The translations under genes were made by a program, and so were the position numbers. Positions 1-5,884 of a stretch of DNA of 5,884 bases are shown here, one piece after another. A model generated the notes under the pieces. The model made no database searches. It saw nothing but the letters and a program-made list of their open reading frames with translations, and was not told the DNA's origin. Origin of the DNA: CAYMSF01 sp964542255. Its GTDB lineage: Bacteria > Verrucomicrobiota > Lentisphaeria > Victivallales > Victivallaceae. The stretch is from positions 1-5,884 of the forward strand of contig CAZITV010000151.1 of NCBI GenBank assembly GCA_964542255.1, given 5' to 3'. The number at the start of each line of letters is the position of its first letter. The stretch's first letter is position 1.

Positions 1-2379
1 AATGGCAGTGTCAAACGGGCCGCAAAAGGCGGCGGAGTAACCTGAATCCTGCAAAGTCTTGCCGTATAATTCGCTCAATGGACGCTGCAGCAGCTCAACC
101 GAATTAGCTGAGAGATAAATCATTTTGCCGCTGATATCAAAACGGAAAATAAATTCAGGGATATTCTTAACGAGGGTTTGGATTTCCAAGTTTTTTTCTT
201 GGACTATTGATTCAAAAACATGGCGCTCGGTAATATCGCGGGCAACGGAAAAGATCTTGTCACCTTGCGGGTTTGAGCACCATTCCACCAAGTGACATCC
301 GCCATTTTTATCAATGTAGCGGTTCCTGAAATTGGCAACGGGTTCGCGGATTGAACGCTGGAATACGACCTCGGTGGCATCACGATCATCCGGATGAACA
401 AAGTCAATAAATTTTCTCCCGAGCAGCTTATTGGTCTCGTACCCAAGCAGCTTTTCCCAGGACTCATTAAGTTTAACGAAATATCCCTGAACATCGGAGA
501 TACAGAACAAATCCAAACTCTGGCGGAAATATTGATCCAACTCTTCAGACTTCTGCCGCAACTCTTTTTCAATATTTTTTTGTCCGGTGATATCCATAAT
601 GACCAGACCAATCTGTCGTTTAGTAAGCTGAAAACCATTTATTAACAGATGCTTAGCGCCACCATAATTGTGTTCAAATGACACCTGCTTACCGCTCGTC
701 GCCAACTGACGCAAATGCCCCAGCATCGCGGAATTTTTAAAATCTGGACACACATCAAAAAAACGGTGTCCGATTAATTCGCAGCTTCTTAATGCGGCTA
801 GGAGTTCAAAGCCCGGATTTACCTCCACAAAAACATATTCATCCTGATTGCCCGGTGCCGTTGCGACAGCATGCAGTACCGCCACTCCGTTGGTAGTAAC
901 GTTAAACAACCGCCGGAATTTTGCCTCGCTCTCGCGCAGTAATTCGCGGTCGTGATATTGCCGGCTAATATCGTGGAAAGCGATGACCACGCCCTTGAGC
1001 TGATCATTCGGTCCTGGAATCGGCGCTGCGCTGCAACTAACCTGTCGTGCTGTGCCATTTACCGCCACAATTGACACCGGCTGCGTCAGCTTGGCAATTT
1101 TGCCAGTTTTAATCACCTGGTAAATCGGGTTTAAAACAGACTGTTTAGTATCCGGATCAACCAGTTTGACGACATCGGAAATAAACTGTCCCACTGCCTT
1201 TGGAAAAGTCAATCCGGTCATCTCTTCCGCTTTCAGGTTCATACGCTCTACTTTGCACGATTTATCAGTAACGATGACACCCTCATCAATAGCGTGGAGG
1301 GTGGTTGCCAGATATTCTTCCTGTTCCTGCAGTTCTCTGGTACGGGATTTCACAGCGGTTTCGGCATGAGTTTTTCTGGACAGTGCAAAATAGAGATAGA
1401 GTGCAATAAAAATGGTCAGCAGGATACCGCTAACCAGGAGCAGTTCATCATAAATATAGGATTTGTTTTCAACGAACTTGGTGTCCGGACGGACACCAAG
1501 CTGAAATTGTTTGCCTGCAAAACCAATAGCGCAATTGTAATAGAGGTCATCATCATAAACCGTTGCACCTGACAAACGGCTGCGGTGAATATAAAAAGTT
1601 TTGCCGCCGCCGCCCGGTCCAATTTGCGAGAGGGTAATTTCCACTCCGGCCGGGGTCGTTTCCTGAATAGCAAAATTGATAAGTTTTTTAACATCAATTC
1701 TGCCGCACAGTATTCCCTTTAATTTTTGTTTAGCTTGCGGCGTGTCCGCTGCCGAAACTTCATAAACCGGCATAAAGAGCATGACATAAGCGCTGGAACT
1801 GCCGCCTGCAGTAACGGTGACCGGGTCGGTCGAAGTGATAATACCGGTATCACGGGCTTTTTTGATTTCCCGCTGATAAGCGGGAATAGAAAACAGGTCA
1901 AAACCCGGTTGTGCTTCCGGTGCTGTGTCCATCGGAATGCAGTAAGTTACCGGATAGTACAAGCTGCGGCCGCCGGCTTCAACCGCGCTGCCGTTTTTGT
2001 CAAATTCAAGCAGGCGCGGACTGTTAACTCCCGCCTCTTTCAAGCCATTGAGATATGTCTCCCGCTGCTCAATCGAGAGTTCAGGTGACCACATCAAATT
2101 ACTGAATCCGGAATTCCGCAGTAAATGACGGGCAAAGCGGGTAAATTCATTTTTATCAACAAAAACCGAGTCATTATAAAACTCACGCAGAATCTCCAGA
2201 CGCTGTACTTCATCGTCCGTCGCCCGGATGAGCATCTGCTCGCGTTCATGCGCGAGTGCAGTAAACTCTTGGCGCACATCCCGCTCCAAGCCCTGACGCG
2301 ATTCCCAAAACAGCGCAAAGGTCAGCAGAAACCCCACCAAGAGCGTGGTCAGCATAATTCTTACCGCTGATGAGTACAT
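1..2379 (-). CDS. CHASE-domain, multi-PAS membrane sensor protein (5' part, cut by left window edge)
   Basis: An uninterrupted reading frame of 793 codons runs from an ATG at 2379 off the left edge. An in-frame TGA at 2395-2397 fixes this as the first possible ATG, and a GGAG lies 4 nt upstream. Layout by residue: membrane helix about 8-25; periplasmic CHASE domain about 75-235, recognised by YYPVTY at 141-146, then GFDLFSIPAYQREIKKARDTG and a T-rich strand leading to LFMPVYE at 201-207; a periplasmic extension to about 305; second helix about 312-333; a short charged helix 335-357; PAS domains at about 352-474 (ending AFHDIS), 485-600 (ending IMDITG), 614-719 (ending ARDITER) and a fourth from about 731, cut off. 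CHASE domains are extracytoplasmic ligand-binding modules of sensor kinases, cyclases and diguanylate cyclases, including plant cytokinin receptors. The ligand here is unknown. The output domain (histidine kinase, GGDEF or other) is outside the window; a sensor kinase is likeliest from the PAS content and the neighbour, but this is inference. Confidence 0.9.
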   Translation of the reverse strand, partial: MYSSAVRIMLTTLLVGFLLTFALFWESRQGLERDVRQEFTALAHEREQMLIRATDDEVQRLEILREFYNDSVFVDKNEFTRFARHLLRNSGFSNLMWSPELSIEQRETYLNGLKEAGVNSPRLLEFDKNGSAVEAGGRSLYYPVTYCIPMDTAPEAQPGFDLFSIPAYQREIKKARDTGIITSTDPVTVTAGGSSSAYVMLFMPVYEVSAADTPQAKQKLKGILCGRIDVKKLINFAIQETTPAGVEITLSQIGPGGGGKTFYIHRSRLSGATVYDDDLYYNCAIGFAGKQFQLGVRPDTKFVENKSYIYDELLLVSGILLTIFIALYLYFALSRKTHAETAVKSRTRELQEQEEYLATTLHAIDEGVIVTDKSCKVERMNLKAEEMTGLTFPKAVGQFISDVVKLVDPDTKQSVLNPIYQVIKTGKIAKLTQPVSIVAVNGTARQVSCSAAPIPGPNDQLKGVVIAFHDISRQYHDRELLRESEAKFRRLFNVTTNGVAVLHAVATAPGNQDEYVFVEVNPGFELLAALRSCELIGHRFFDVCPDFKNSAMLGHLRQLATSGKQVSFEHNYGGAKHLLINGFQLTKRQIGLVIMDITGQKNIEKELRQKSEELDQYFRQSLDLFCISDVQGYFVKLNESWEKLLGYETNKLLGRKFIDFVHPDDRDATEVVFQRSIREPVANFRNRYIDKNGGCHLVEWCSNPQGDKIFSVARDITERHVFESIVQEKNLEIQTLVKNIPEFIFRFDISGKMIYLSANSVELLQRPLSELYGKTLQDSGYSAAFCGPFDTAI
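1477..1500. repeat. 10-bp perfect inverted repeat inside the CHASE sensor gene
   Basis: Arms CTTGGTGTCC and GGACACCAAG flank a 4-nt centre. In the mRNA this can form a 10-bp hairpin with a tight loop. It encodes residues about 293-301 (around LGVRPDT), the last periplasmic stretch before the second membrane helix. Confidence 0.6.
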
Positions 2380-2383
2380 ATAT

Positions 2384-2387
2384 CTCC
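2384..2387 (-). promoter_or_regulatory. Ribosome binding site of the CHASE sensor gene
   Basis: On the minus strand GGAG stands 4 nt before the ATG at 2379. The spacing is short for a Shine-Dalgarno site, but the in-frame TGA at 2395-2397 rules out any earlier start, and the next in-frame ATG (codon 9) would remove part of the first membrane helix's leader. This supports the chosen start. Confidence 0.5.
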
Positions 2388-2506
2388 AAATTGTTCACAA
2401 ATGTTTACAGCAAATTAGGTTGAATATTTAAACTTAGATAGCGAAAATTTTTGAGAATTGGTTCGCATTCTGAGAGACCGCCGATACCAAACTAAAAAGT
2501 TTATAA

Positions 2507-2522
2507 TCCCGCAACTGCGGGA
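2507..2522 (-). terminator. Stem-loop, possible weak terminator or leader hairpin
   Basis: A perfect 6-bp G+C-rich stem (TCCCGC / GCGGGA) closes a 4-nt loop. Read on the minus strand it is followed by TTATAAACTTTTTAG, an interrupted T-rich stretch. It could end transcription from the kinase gene about 270 nt after its stop, or be a hairpin in the leader of the CHASE sensor. The T tract is not directly adjacent and is broken, so the terminator call is weak. Confidence 0.3.
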
Positions 2523-2662
2523 CGAGCATCTTGTGGCTCTATTTTTCCATTCCTCATTCGGACGATGTGGGTATCGCCATTCAATCGGAACGATAAAATC
2601 CAATTCACAATCTTGCTCGTCTATTTTTATATTTTCAACCTAATTGAGTATAAACACCACCA

Positions 2663-2672
2663 GCCGCGCGGC
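2663..2672. repeat. 10-bp perfect palindrome
   Basis: GCCGCGCGGC is a perfect G+C-only palindrome in an otherwise A+T-rich gap. It could be a protein-binding site or the core of an RNA structure; no family is recognised. Confidence 0.35.
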
Positions 2673-2675
2673 GGT

Positions 2676-2686
2676 ACAAAATATAA
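2676..2686. repeat. Direct repeat, copy 1 (ACAAAATATAA)
   Basis: This 11-mer recurs exactly at 2771-2781, 95 bp away on the same strand. The motif is A+T-rich, so chance is a real possibility. On the minus strand it reads TTATATTTTGT. Confidence 0.3.
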
Positions 2687-2691
2687 CCGTA

Positions 2692-2701
2692 TTAGCGCTA
2701 A
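2692..2701. repeat. 10-bp perfect palindrome
   Basis: TTAGCGCTAA is a perfect palindrome that directly abuts the hairpin at 2701-2718, sharing one base with it. Its symmetry would suit a dimeric regulator's operator, but nothing else in the window repeats it. Confidence 0.35.
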
Positions 2702-2718
2702 CCAGCACCCACGCTGGT
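2701..2718 (-). other. Stem-loop downstream of the hybrid kinase gene
   Basis: Arms ACCAGC and GCTGGT form a perfect 6-bp stem around a 6-nt loop, about 74 nt after the kinase stop codon in the direction of transcription. It may protect or end the kinase mRNA. The sequence after it on the minus strand (TAGCGCTAATACGG) has no T run, so it does not look like an intrinsic terminator. Confidence 0.35.
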
Positions 2719-2759
2719 CAAGCGATCCTGCGCATGTTTATTGTGTTCTATTACAAATT

Positions 2760-2787
2760 AAATTACAGCAACAAAATATAATGTCAA
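2760..2787 (-). promoter_or_regulatory. Candidate promoter with consensus -35 (weak -10)
   Basis: On the minus strand a perfect TTGACA occupies 2782-2787, four bases after the kinase stop codon. A TAATTT hexamer 16 nt further on (2760-2765) matches the -10 consensus poorly. If used, it would give the CHASE sensor gene a leader of roughly 370 nt containing all the hairpins of the gap. A -35 hexamer alone is weak evidence, and the host's sigma factor preference is unknown. Confidence 0.25.
2771..2781. repeat. Direct repeat, copy 2 (ACAAAATATAA)
   Basis: Exact second copy of the 11-mer at 2676-2686. It lies immediately beside the TTGACA hexamer, within what would be the spacer of a promoter there. 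Confidence 0.3.
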
Positions 2788-2791
2788 GTCA

Positions 2792-5725
2792 TCACGAGAA
2801 ATAATTATGAATAGTGCTGAATAATACTGATTTTGAGATTGGTTTAGTGATAAATCCGTCACAGCCGCAGTTAAAGGTTTTTTCGCGGTCTTCGACCATT
2901 GCGTTCGCGGTCTGTACGATAATCGGTAAATTGGGTTTTTTCTCTTTAATTTTTTGCGAGGCTTCCCATCCGGTGAAATCCGGCAGCCTGATATCCATCA
3001 GCACTAAATCCAGTTCTGCGGTATTCAGCGCCATATCGACAGCCTCCTGTGCAGTAGAAGCATGAAGAATGGCGACACCGGTGCTGTCCAGTAATTTTTG
3101 CAGGAGCATAAAATTGATTTTATCATCTTCAACAATCAAAATAGTTTTATTTTCCCAGTTGAATACGTTAGTTTTCATAATACTCTGCTGGCGTGATTCT
3201 TTGACCGATTCGCGCGGCGGACGTTCCAGCGGGATAGTGAAGTAAAAACAGCTGCCTTTGCCGAGCTCGGATTCTAAACGCAGCGTTCCGCCTAAAAGTT
3301 TTACGAAATTTCTGACAATTGCCAACCCCAATCCGGTACCGCGGTATTTTTTGGAGAGCGACTCCTCTGCCTGGCGGAATGGTTCAAAAATTGCTTCATG
3401 TTTATCTTTAGGAATGCCGATACCGGAATCTTTGATATAAAATTCGATAGCGCTGCCCTTCTCGAAATAACCGAATATAACATAGCCTTGATGAGTGAAT
3501 TTAAGTGAATTACTGATAAGGTTGATGATGATTTGCCGTAAACGGTTTTCATCAGAATAGATAGTACATTCGCCATCGCGCAAGCTCTTTTTCATCTCAA
3601 AAGAAATATTTTGACCATCTTTATTAACCAGCGGCTCAAAAAAGTTGTAAAGTTCGCTCATCATTTTATTGAGTGAAAATTCTGCTTTTACCGGTTTGAT
3701 GCCGCCGGCTTCAATTTTGGAGATATCGAGAATATCATTGATAATTTGCAGCAGACTGTTACCGCATTCGGTGATGACGCGCGCATATTCGTTGCGTTTA
3801 TCATCCGGCAGGTCGCGCTGCTGCAGCAGTTCGGCAAAACCCATAATGCCATTCATGGGCGTACGGATTTCATGACTCATATTGGCCAAAAAGACAGTTT
3901 TGAGTTTATCCGAATTTTCCGCTTTTTCTTTTGCCGCCACCAGTTCATTTTCAAAATGTTTGCGTTCAGTAATATCCTGAATATACAAGCAGGCGTATTG
4001 ATTACTGCCGATGGCAAGGAAGTCCGCGGTGTACTCGACCGGGAACCGCTTGCCTTCAACGCTGACTTGTTCACCTTCCATGCGGATATTGTTGCCATCC
4101 TTCAATTTTTCCCAAAGTTCGGCAAAGCCTTCCCCGCGGAAATTTTCATCAATGTTCTGAATTGGCATATTTTTAAGCTGGGTAATACTGTAGCCAAGCC
4201 GGTGGCAGGCGGCGGTATTCGCATAGTGACAAGTACCGTCCGGATTGTAAACAAAAATCTCAATGCCCGAATTGTCCGCCGCCAAATTTAAAATATTGCG
4301 TTCGTTCTCAATTTGGAAGCTCTCGGTCAAGTCAGAGAAAATACCGGAAACGCATTTTTTGCCGTCAATTTCAACTGCGGAACCGGTAATATTAACCAAA
4401 ATAAAGGTGCCGTCACGTTTGCGGCAGCGGATTTCCGACAAAACAACTTTTTCGCCGGGCTGTAGATACCCCCAGCGTGAATCCGCTTCAAAACGCTCGC
4501 GCTGATGCAGGTCACGCAGCGAAATCAGCATAATCTCTTCATGCGAATAACCCAGCATTCGGCAAATTGCCGCATTGGCATGTTTAATTTTGCCGCTGCC
4601 AATTTCAATGACAAGAATCCCCTCGGTGATATTTTCGAATAATGCCCGATAGCGTTTTTCCGAATCAAACAACGCCTCCTCCGTTCTACGGGCATCGGTG
4701 ATATCTTGAACGGTGCCGAATGAACTGGCTGGATTGCCGGAACTGTCATAAATATGGTGACCGCGAATCTGGACATAACGCACAGTGCCGTCACCCAGCA
4801 GCAAACGGCAGGAAATATTAAATGAAGTTTTGTTCTGCAATGATTTATTGAACGCATTCTTCACCATTTCCAAATCATCGCGGTGAATGTATTCTACCGG
4901 CTCTTTCCGGGTCGGAGTATAGCCTAATTCGTGCCGGAATTGGACAATTTGATAAACTTCATTAGACCAAATCCAGCTTTTGCGCAAATGGTCAAAATCC
5001 CAATGCCCAAGCCGTGCAATTCTTTCCGCATCCTCCAGCCGCTCCGCATATTCCTGTAAGCGGTGCTGGGTCTGAACACGCTCATCCACATTGGCGCAGG
5101 TACCGGAAATTTTAACCGGGTGCCCATCGCTGTTCCATTCCGAAACGTGCCCCCGGCACAGCACCCACAGCCAAGAGCCGTTTTTAGTGCGCAGCCGGTA
5201 TTCCACCGCAAAGGGACGGTTTGAGGCAATGCTGGCATTAATCGTGGTCAGAGCCTTATTGCGGTCTGCCGGAAACAGCATACTTTGCCATACTTCCAGG
5301 GTTACCGGAAATTCATTGTCGTCATAACCGAGCATTGTATAGCCGCGTGAATTAAGCAGCATTGGTCCGCCGGCAATATTCAGTTCAAAGATGCCATCAT
5401 CAACGGCATTAATCGCCTCGCGGAAACGTGCTTCGTTTTGCCGTATCGCATTTTCGCCGGCGCGGTATTTTGCATAAATGACCGCCGCCAAAAGACCGCA
5501 GCACAGCGCTGCCGCCAAAAAAATAATCCGGTAAAAAAGCGAATAAGAGGAGACGTTGAAAACCAGCGCGTCCAGCAGGGTAATCGGTTCATTGGAAACC
5601 ATATAAATCAAATTATCTTTAAAAAAGAAAAGCTGGTATATGGCATCAACAAACCAAAACAGCAAGCCCAGCAGCAAACCGCCGGCAACAATCCATATCG
5701 TCACACTGTTATTTTTCAAATTCAT
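2792..5725 (-). CDS. Hybrid sensor histidine kinase (2 TM, 4 PAS, HisKA, HATPase, receiver)
   Basis: A complete 977-residue membrane hybrid kinase. Two membrane helices (about 9-28 and 65-85) flank a short extracytoplasmic segment, giving the WFVDA...FYR type of N-terminal module seen in many multi-PAS kinases. Four PAS domains follow: about 98-216 and 232-346 (both of the PAS_3 type, with RTKNGSWLWV and LGDGTVRYVQIRG strands), 356-469 and 474-588 (ending YIQDITERK). A short coiled coil leads to HisKA (608-674) with SHEIRTPMNG and phospho-acceptor His618. The HATPase (about 720-833) has all its boxes: N box around Asn739, G1 DSGIGIP 766-772, F box 779-785, G2 RGTGLGL 795-801. A 25-residue linker joins the receiver (861-975), which is intact: acidic pair Asp867/Asp868, phospho-acceptor Asp911, Thr939, Lys961. 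The kinase should autophosphorylate and pass phosphate to its own receiver, then to an Hpt protein that is not in the window. The ATG at 5725 is the only sensible start: an in-frame stop lies about 40 nt upstream, with a weak GGA 7 nt before the ATG. It begins 2 bp after the binding-protein gene. Confidence 0.95.
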   Translation of the reverse strand: MNLKNNSVTIWIVAGGLLLGLLFWFVDAIYQLFFFKDNLIYMVSNEPITLLDALVFNVSSYSLFYRIIFLAAALCCGLLAAVIYAKYRAGENAIRQNEARFREAINAVDDGIFELNIAGGPMLLNSRGYTMLGYDDNEFPVTLEVWQSMLFPADRNKALTTINASIASNRPFAVEYRLRTKNGSWLWVLCRGHVSEWNSDGHPVKISGTCANVDERVQTQHRLQEYAERLEDAERIARLGHWDFDHLRKSWIWSNEVYQIVQFRHELGYTPTRKEPVEYIHRDDLEMVKNAFNKSLQNKTSFNISCRLLLGDGTVRYVQIRGHHIYDSSGNPASSFGTVQDITDARRTEEALFDSEKRYRALFENITEGILVIEIGSGKIKHANAAICRMLGYSHEEIMLISLRDLHQRERFEADSRWGYLQPGEKVVLSEIRCRKRDGTFILVNITGSAVEIDGKKCVSGIFSDLTESFQIENERNILNLAADNSGIEIFVYNPDGTCHYANTAACHRLGYSITQLKNMPIQNIDENFRGEGFAELWEKLKDGNNIRMEGEQVSVEGKRFPVEYTADFLAIGSNQYACLYIQDITERKHFENELVAAKEKAENSDKLKTVFLANMSHEIRTPMNGIMGFAELLQQRDLPDDKRNEYARVITECGNSLLQIINDILDISKIEAGGIKPVKAEFSLNKMMSELYNFFEPLVNKDGQNISFEMKKSLRDGECTIYSDENRLRQIIINLISNSLKFTHQGYVIFGYFEKGSAIEFYIKDSGIGIPKDKHEAIFEPFRQAEESLSKKYRGTGLGLAIVRNFVKLLGGTLRLESELGKGSCFYFTIPLERPPRESVKESRQQSIMKTNVFNWENKTILIVEDDKINFMLLQKLLDSTGVAILHASTAQEAVDMALNTAELDLVLMDIRLPDFTGWEASQKIKEKKPNLPIIVQTANAMVEDREKTFNCGCDGFITKPISKSVLFSTIHNYFS

Positions 5726-5727
5726 GA

Positions 5728-5884
5728 TTATTTCCGCTTGATAGTCGCAAAACTGTTATCGCTAGTCAGCACAATGCCTTTCGGCAGTTTAAAATCAGAT
5801 TTTTTTGCCGCTGCCAGATTTAGAACCAACTCATATTTATTATTTACCACCGGATTAATCTGCCGCGGCGTGGTGCCGTTTAAA
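5728..5884 (-). CDS. ABC-type substrate-binding protein, C-terminal end (ABC_sub_bind-like; cut by right edge)
   Basis: Only the last 52 codons are present, ending in TAA at 5728-5730. The peptide has the tail pattern of the ABC_sub_bind family (PF04392/COG2984): a GTTP segment, then an INPV stretch, a KYELVLNLAAAKK strand-helix and FKLPKGIVL, followed by about a dozen residues to the stop. Family members typically end with a similar ELVINLKTAKALG...IP...A-D pattern. These are periplasmic, type 1 fold binding proteins, some for aromatic amino acids, most of unknown ligand. The 2-bp spacing to the hybrid kinase ATG implies one operon and suggests the protein presents ligand to that kinase or takes up its signal molecule. 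The assignment rests on a short segment compared from memory; the ligand cannot be inferred. Confidence 0.65.
   Translation of the reverse strand, partial: LNGTTPRQINPVVNNKYELVLNLAAAKKSDFKLPKGIVLTSDNSFATIKRK

Larger units (their letters stand above)
2380..2791. other. 412-bp intergenic gap between the two sensor genes
   Basis: I see no convincing gene here. Open stretches of about 60-80 codons exist on both strands (for example 2415-2603 minus, 2458-2643 and 2565-2804 plus), but they overlap each other, have no recognisable domain and no good ribosome binding site. The gap is A+T-rich at both ends, with G+C-rich short palindromes and hairpins between (listed separately), an 11-bp direct repeat, and a TTGACA hexamer on the minus strand next to the kinase stop codon. 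It probably holds the end of the kinase transcript and the promoter or leader of the CHASE sensor gene, but no full consensus promoter or classic terminator could be identified. Confidence 0.6.

Noticed and set aside
1603..1618. GCC-rich run (GCCGCCGCCG) considered as a microsatellite
   Set aside because: It simply encodes a four-glycine stretch in the periplasmic part of the sensor and is too short to count as a repeat tract.
1841..1850. 10-bp palindrome ATACCGGTAT within the CHASE coding region
   Set aside because: A single short palindrome within coding sequence with no repeat or partner elsewhere is expected by chance.
204..1901. Series of 60-144-codon minus-strand frames, all in one alternative frame, under the CHASE sensor gene
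   Set aside because: The main frame is continuous over all 793 codons with clear CHASE and PAS domains. The alternative frame is broken several times and is explained by codon bias. It does not indicate a frameshift.
2391..2400. TTGT-TC-ACAA symmetry just upstream of the CHASE sensor ribosome binding site, considered as an operator
   Set aside because: The arms are only 4 bp in A+T-rich sequence, too short to support an operator call.
2415..2603. 62-codon open frame on the minus strand in the intergenic gap
   Set aside because: It is arginine-, serine- and tryptophan-rich with no domain or good ribosome binding site, and overlaps equally open frames on the other strand. It looks like non-coding sequence that happens to stay open.
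2458..2804. Two overlapping plus-strand open frames (61 and 79 codons) in the gap
   Set aside because: They overlap each other in different frames, one runs into the end of the kinase gene, and neither has a recognisable protein or start signal.
3746..4291. 181-codon plus-strand open frame inside the hybrid kinase gene
   Set aside because: It is the antisense shadow of the PAS4-HisKA coding region. The minus-strand product has complete catalytic motifs, while the antisense translation shows no family features.

Overview
This window holds parts or all of three genes, all on the minus strand. Together they look like a membrane signal-transduction cluster from a Gram-negative-type bacterium. 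Reading in the direction of transcription (from high to low coordinates): the last 52 codons of a periplasmic ABC-type substrate-binding protein (5728-5884, cut by the right edge); a complete 977-residue hybrid sensor histidine kinase (2792-5725); a 412-bp gap with several small inverted repeats (2380-2791); and the first 793 codons of a second membrane sensor with a periplasmic CHASE domain and at least four PAS domains (1-2379, cut by the left edge).

Organism: base composition is moderate (roughly mid-40s % G+C by eye) and both sensors are long, PAS-rich membrane proteins. The kinase receiver (its segment around PIIVQTANAMVEDREK) and the WFVDA-type N-terminal membrane module resemble proteins I associate with Bacteroidota, Desulfobacterota, Lentisphaerota and similar environmental or gut anaerobes. 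Both full-start genes have only modest Shine-Dalgarno-like sequences. No ribosomal or other phylogenetic marker is present, so the phylum stays open.

How the parts may work together: the binding-protein gene and the hybrid kinase gene are separated by only 2 bp, so they are almost certainly co-transcribed and translationally close. The kinase has only a short extracytoplasmic loop between its two membrane helices, so a reasonable inference is that the binding protein supplies ligand recognition. The kinase carries four cytoplasmic PAS domains, an intact HisKA H-box (His618), a complete HATPase and an intact C-terminal receiver (Asp911). No Hpt domain, separate response regulator or DNA-binding output is visible, so the phosphorelay must continue outside the window. 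The second sensor has its own ligand-binding CHASE domain and may be a separate transcription unit; its output domain lies beyond the left edge.

There are no RNA genes, insertion sequences, CRISPR arrays or clear phage features. The cluster is an interesting variant of known signalling parts and not an evident new class of system. The points most worth a second look are the binding-protein/kinase coupling, the structured gap between the two sensors, and a perfect 10-bp inverted repeat inside the CHASE sensor gene.
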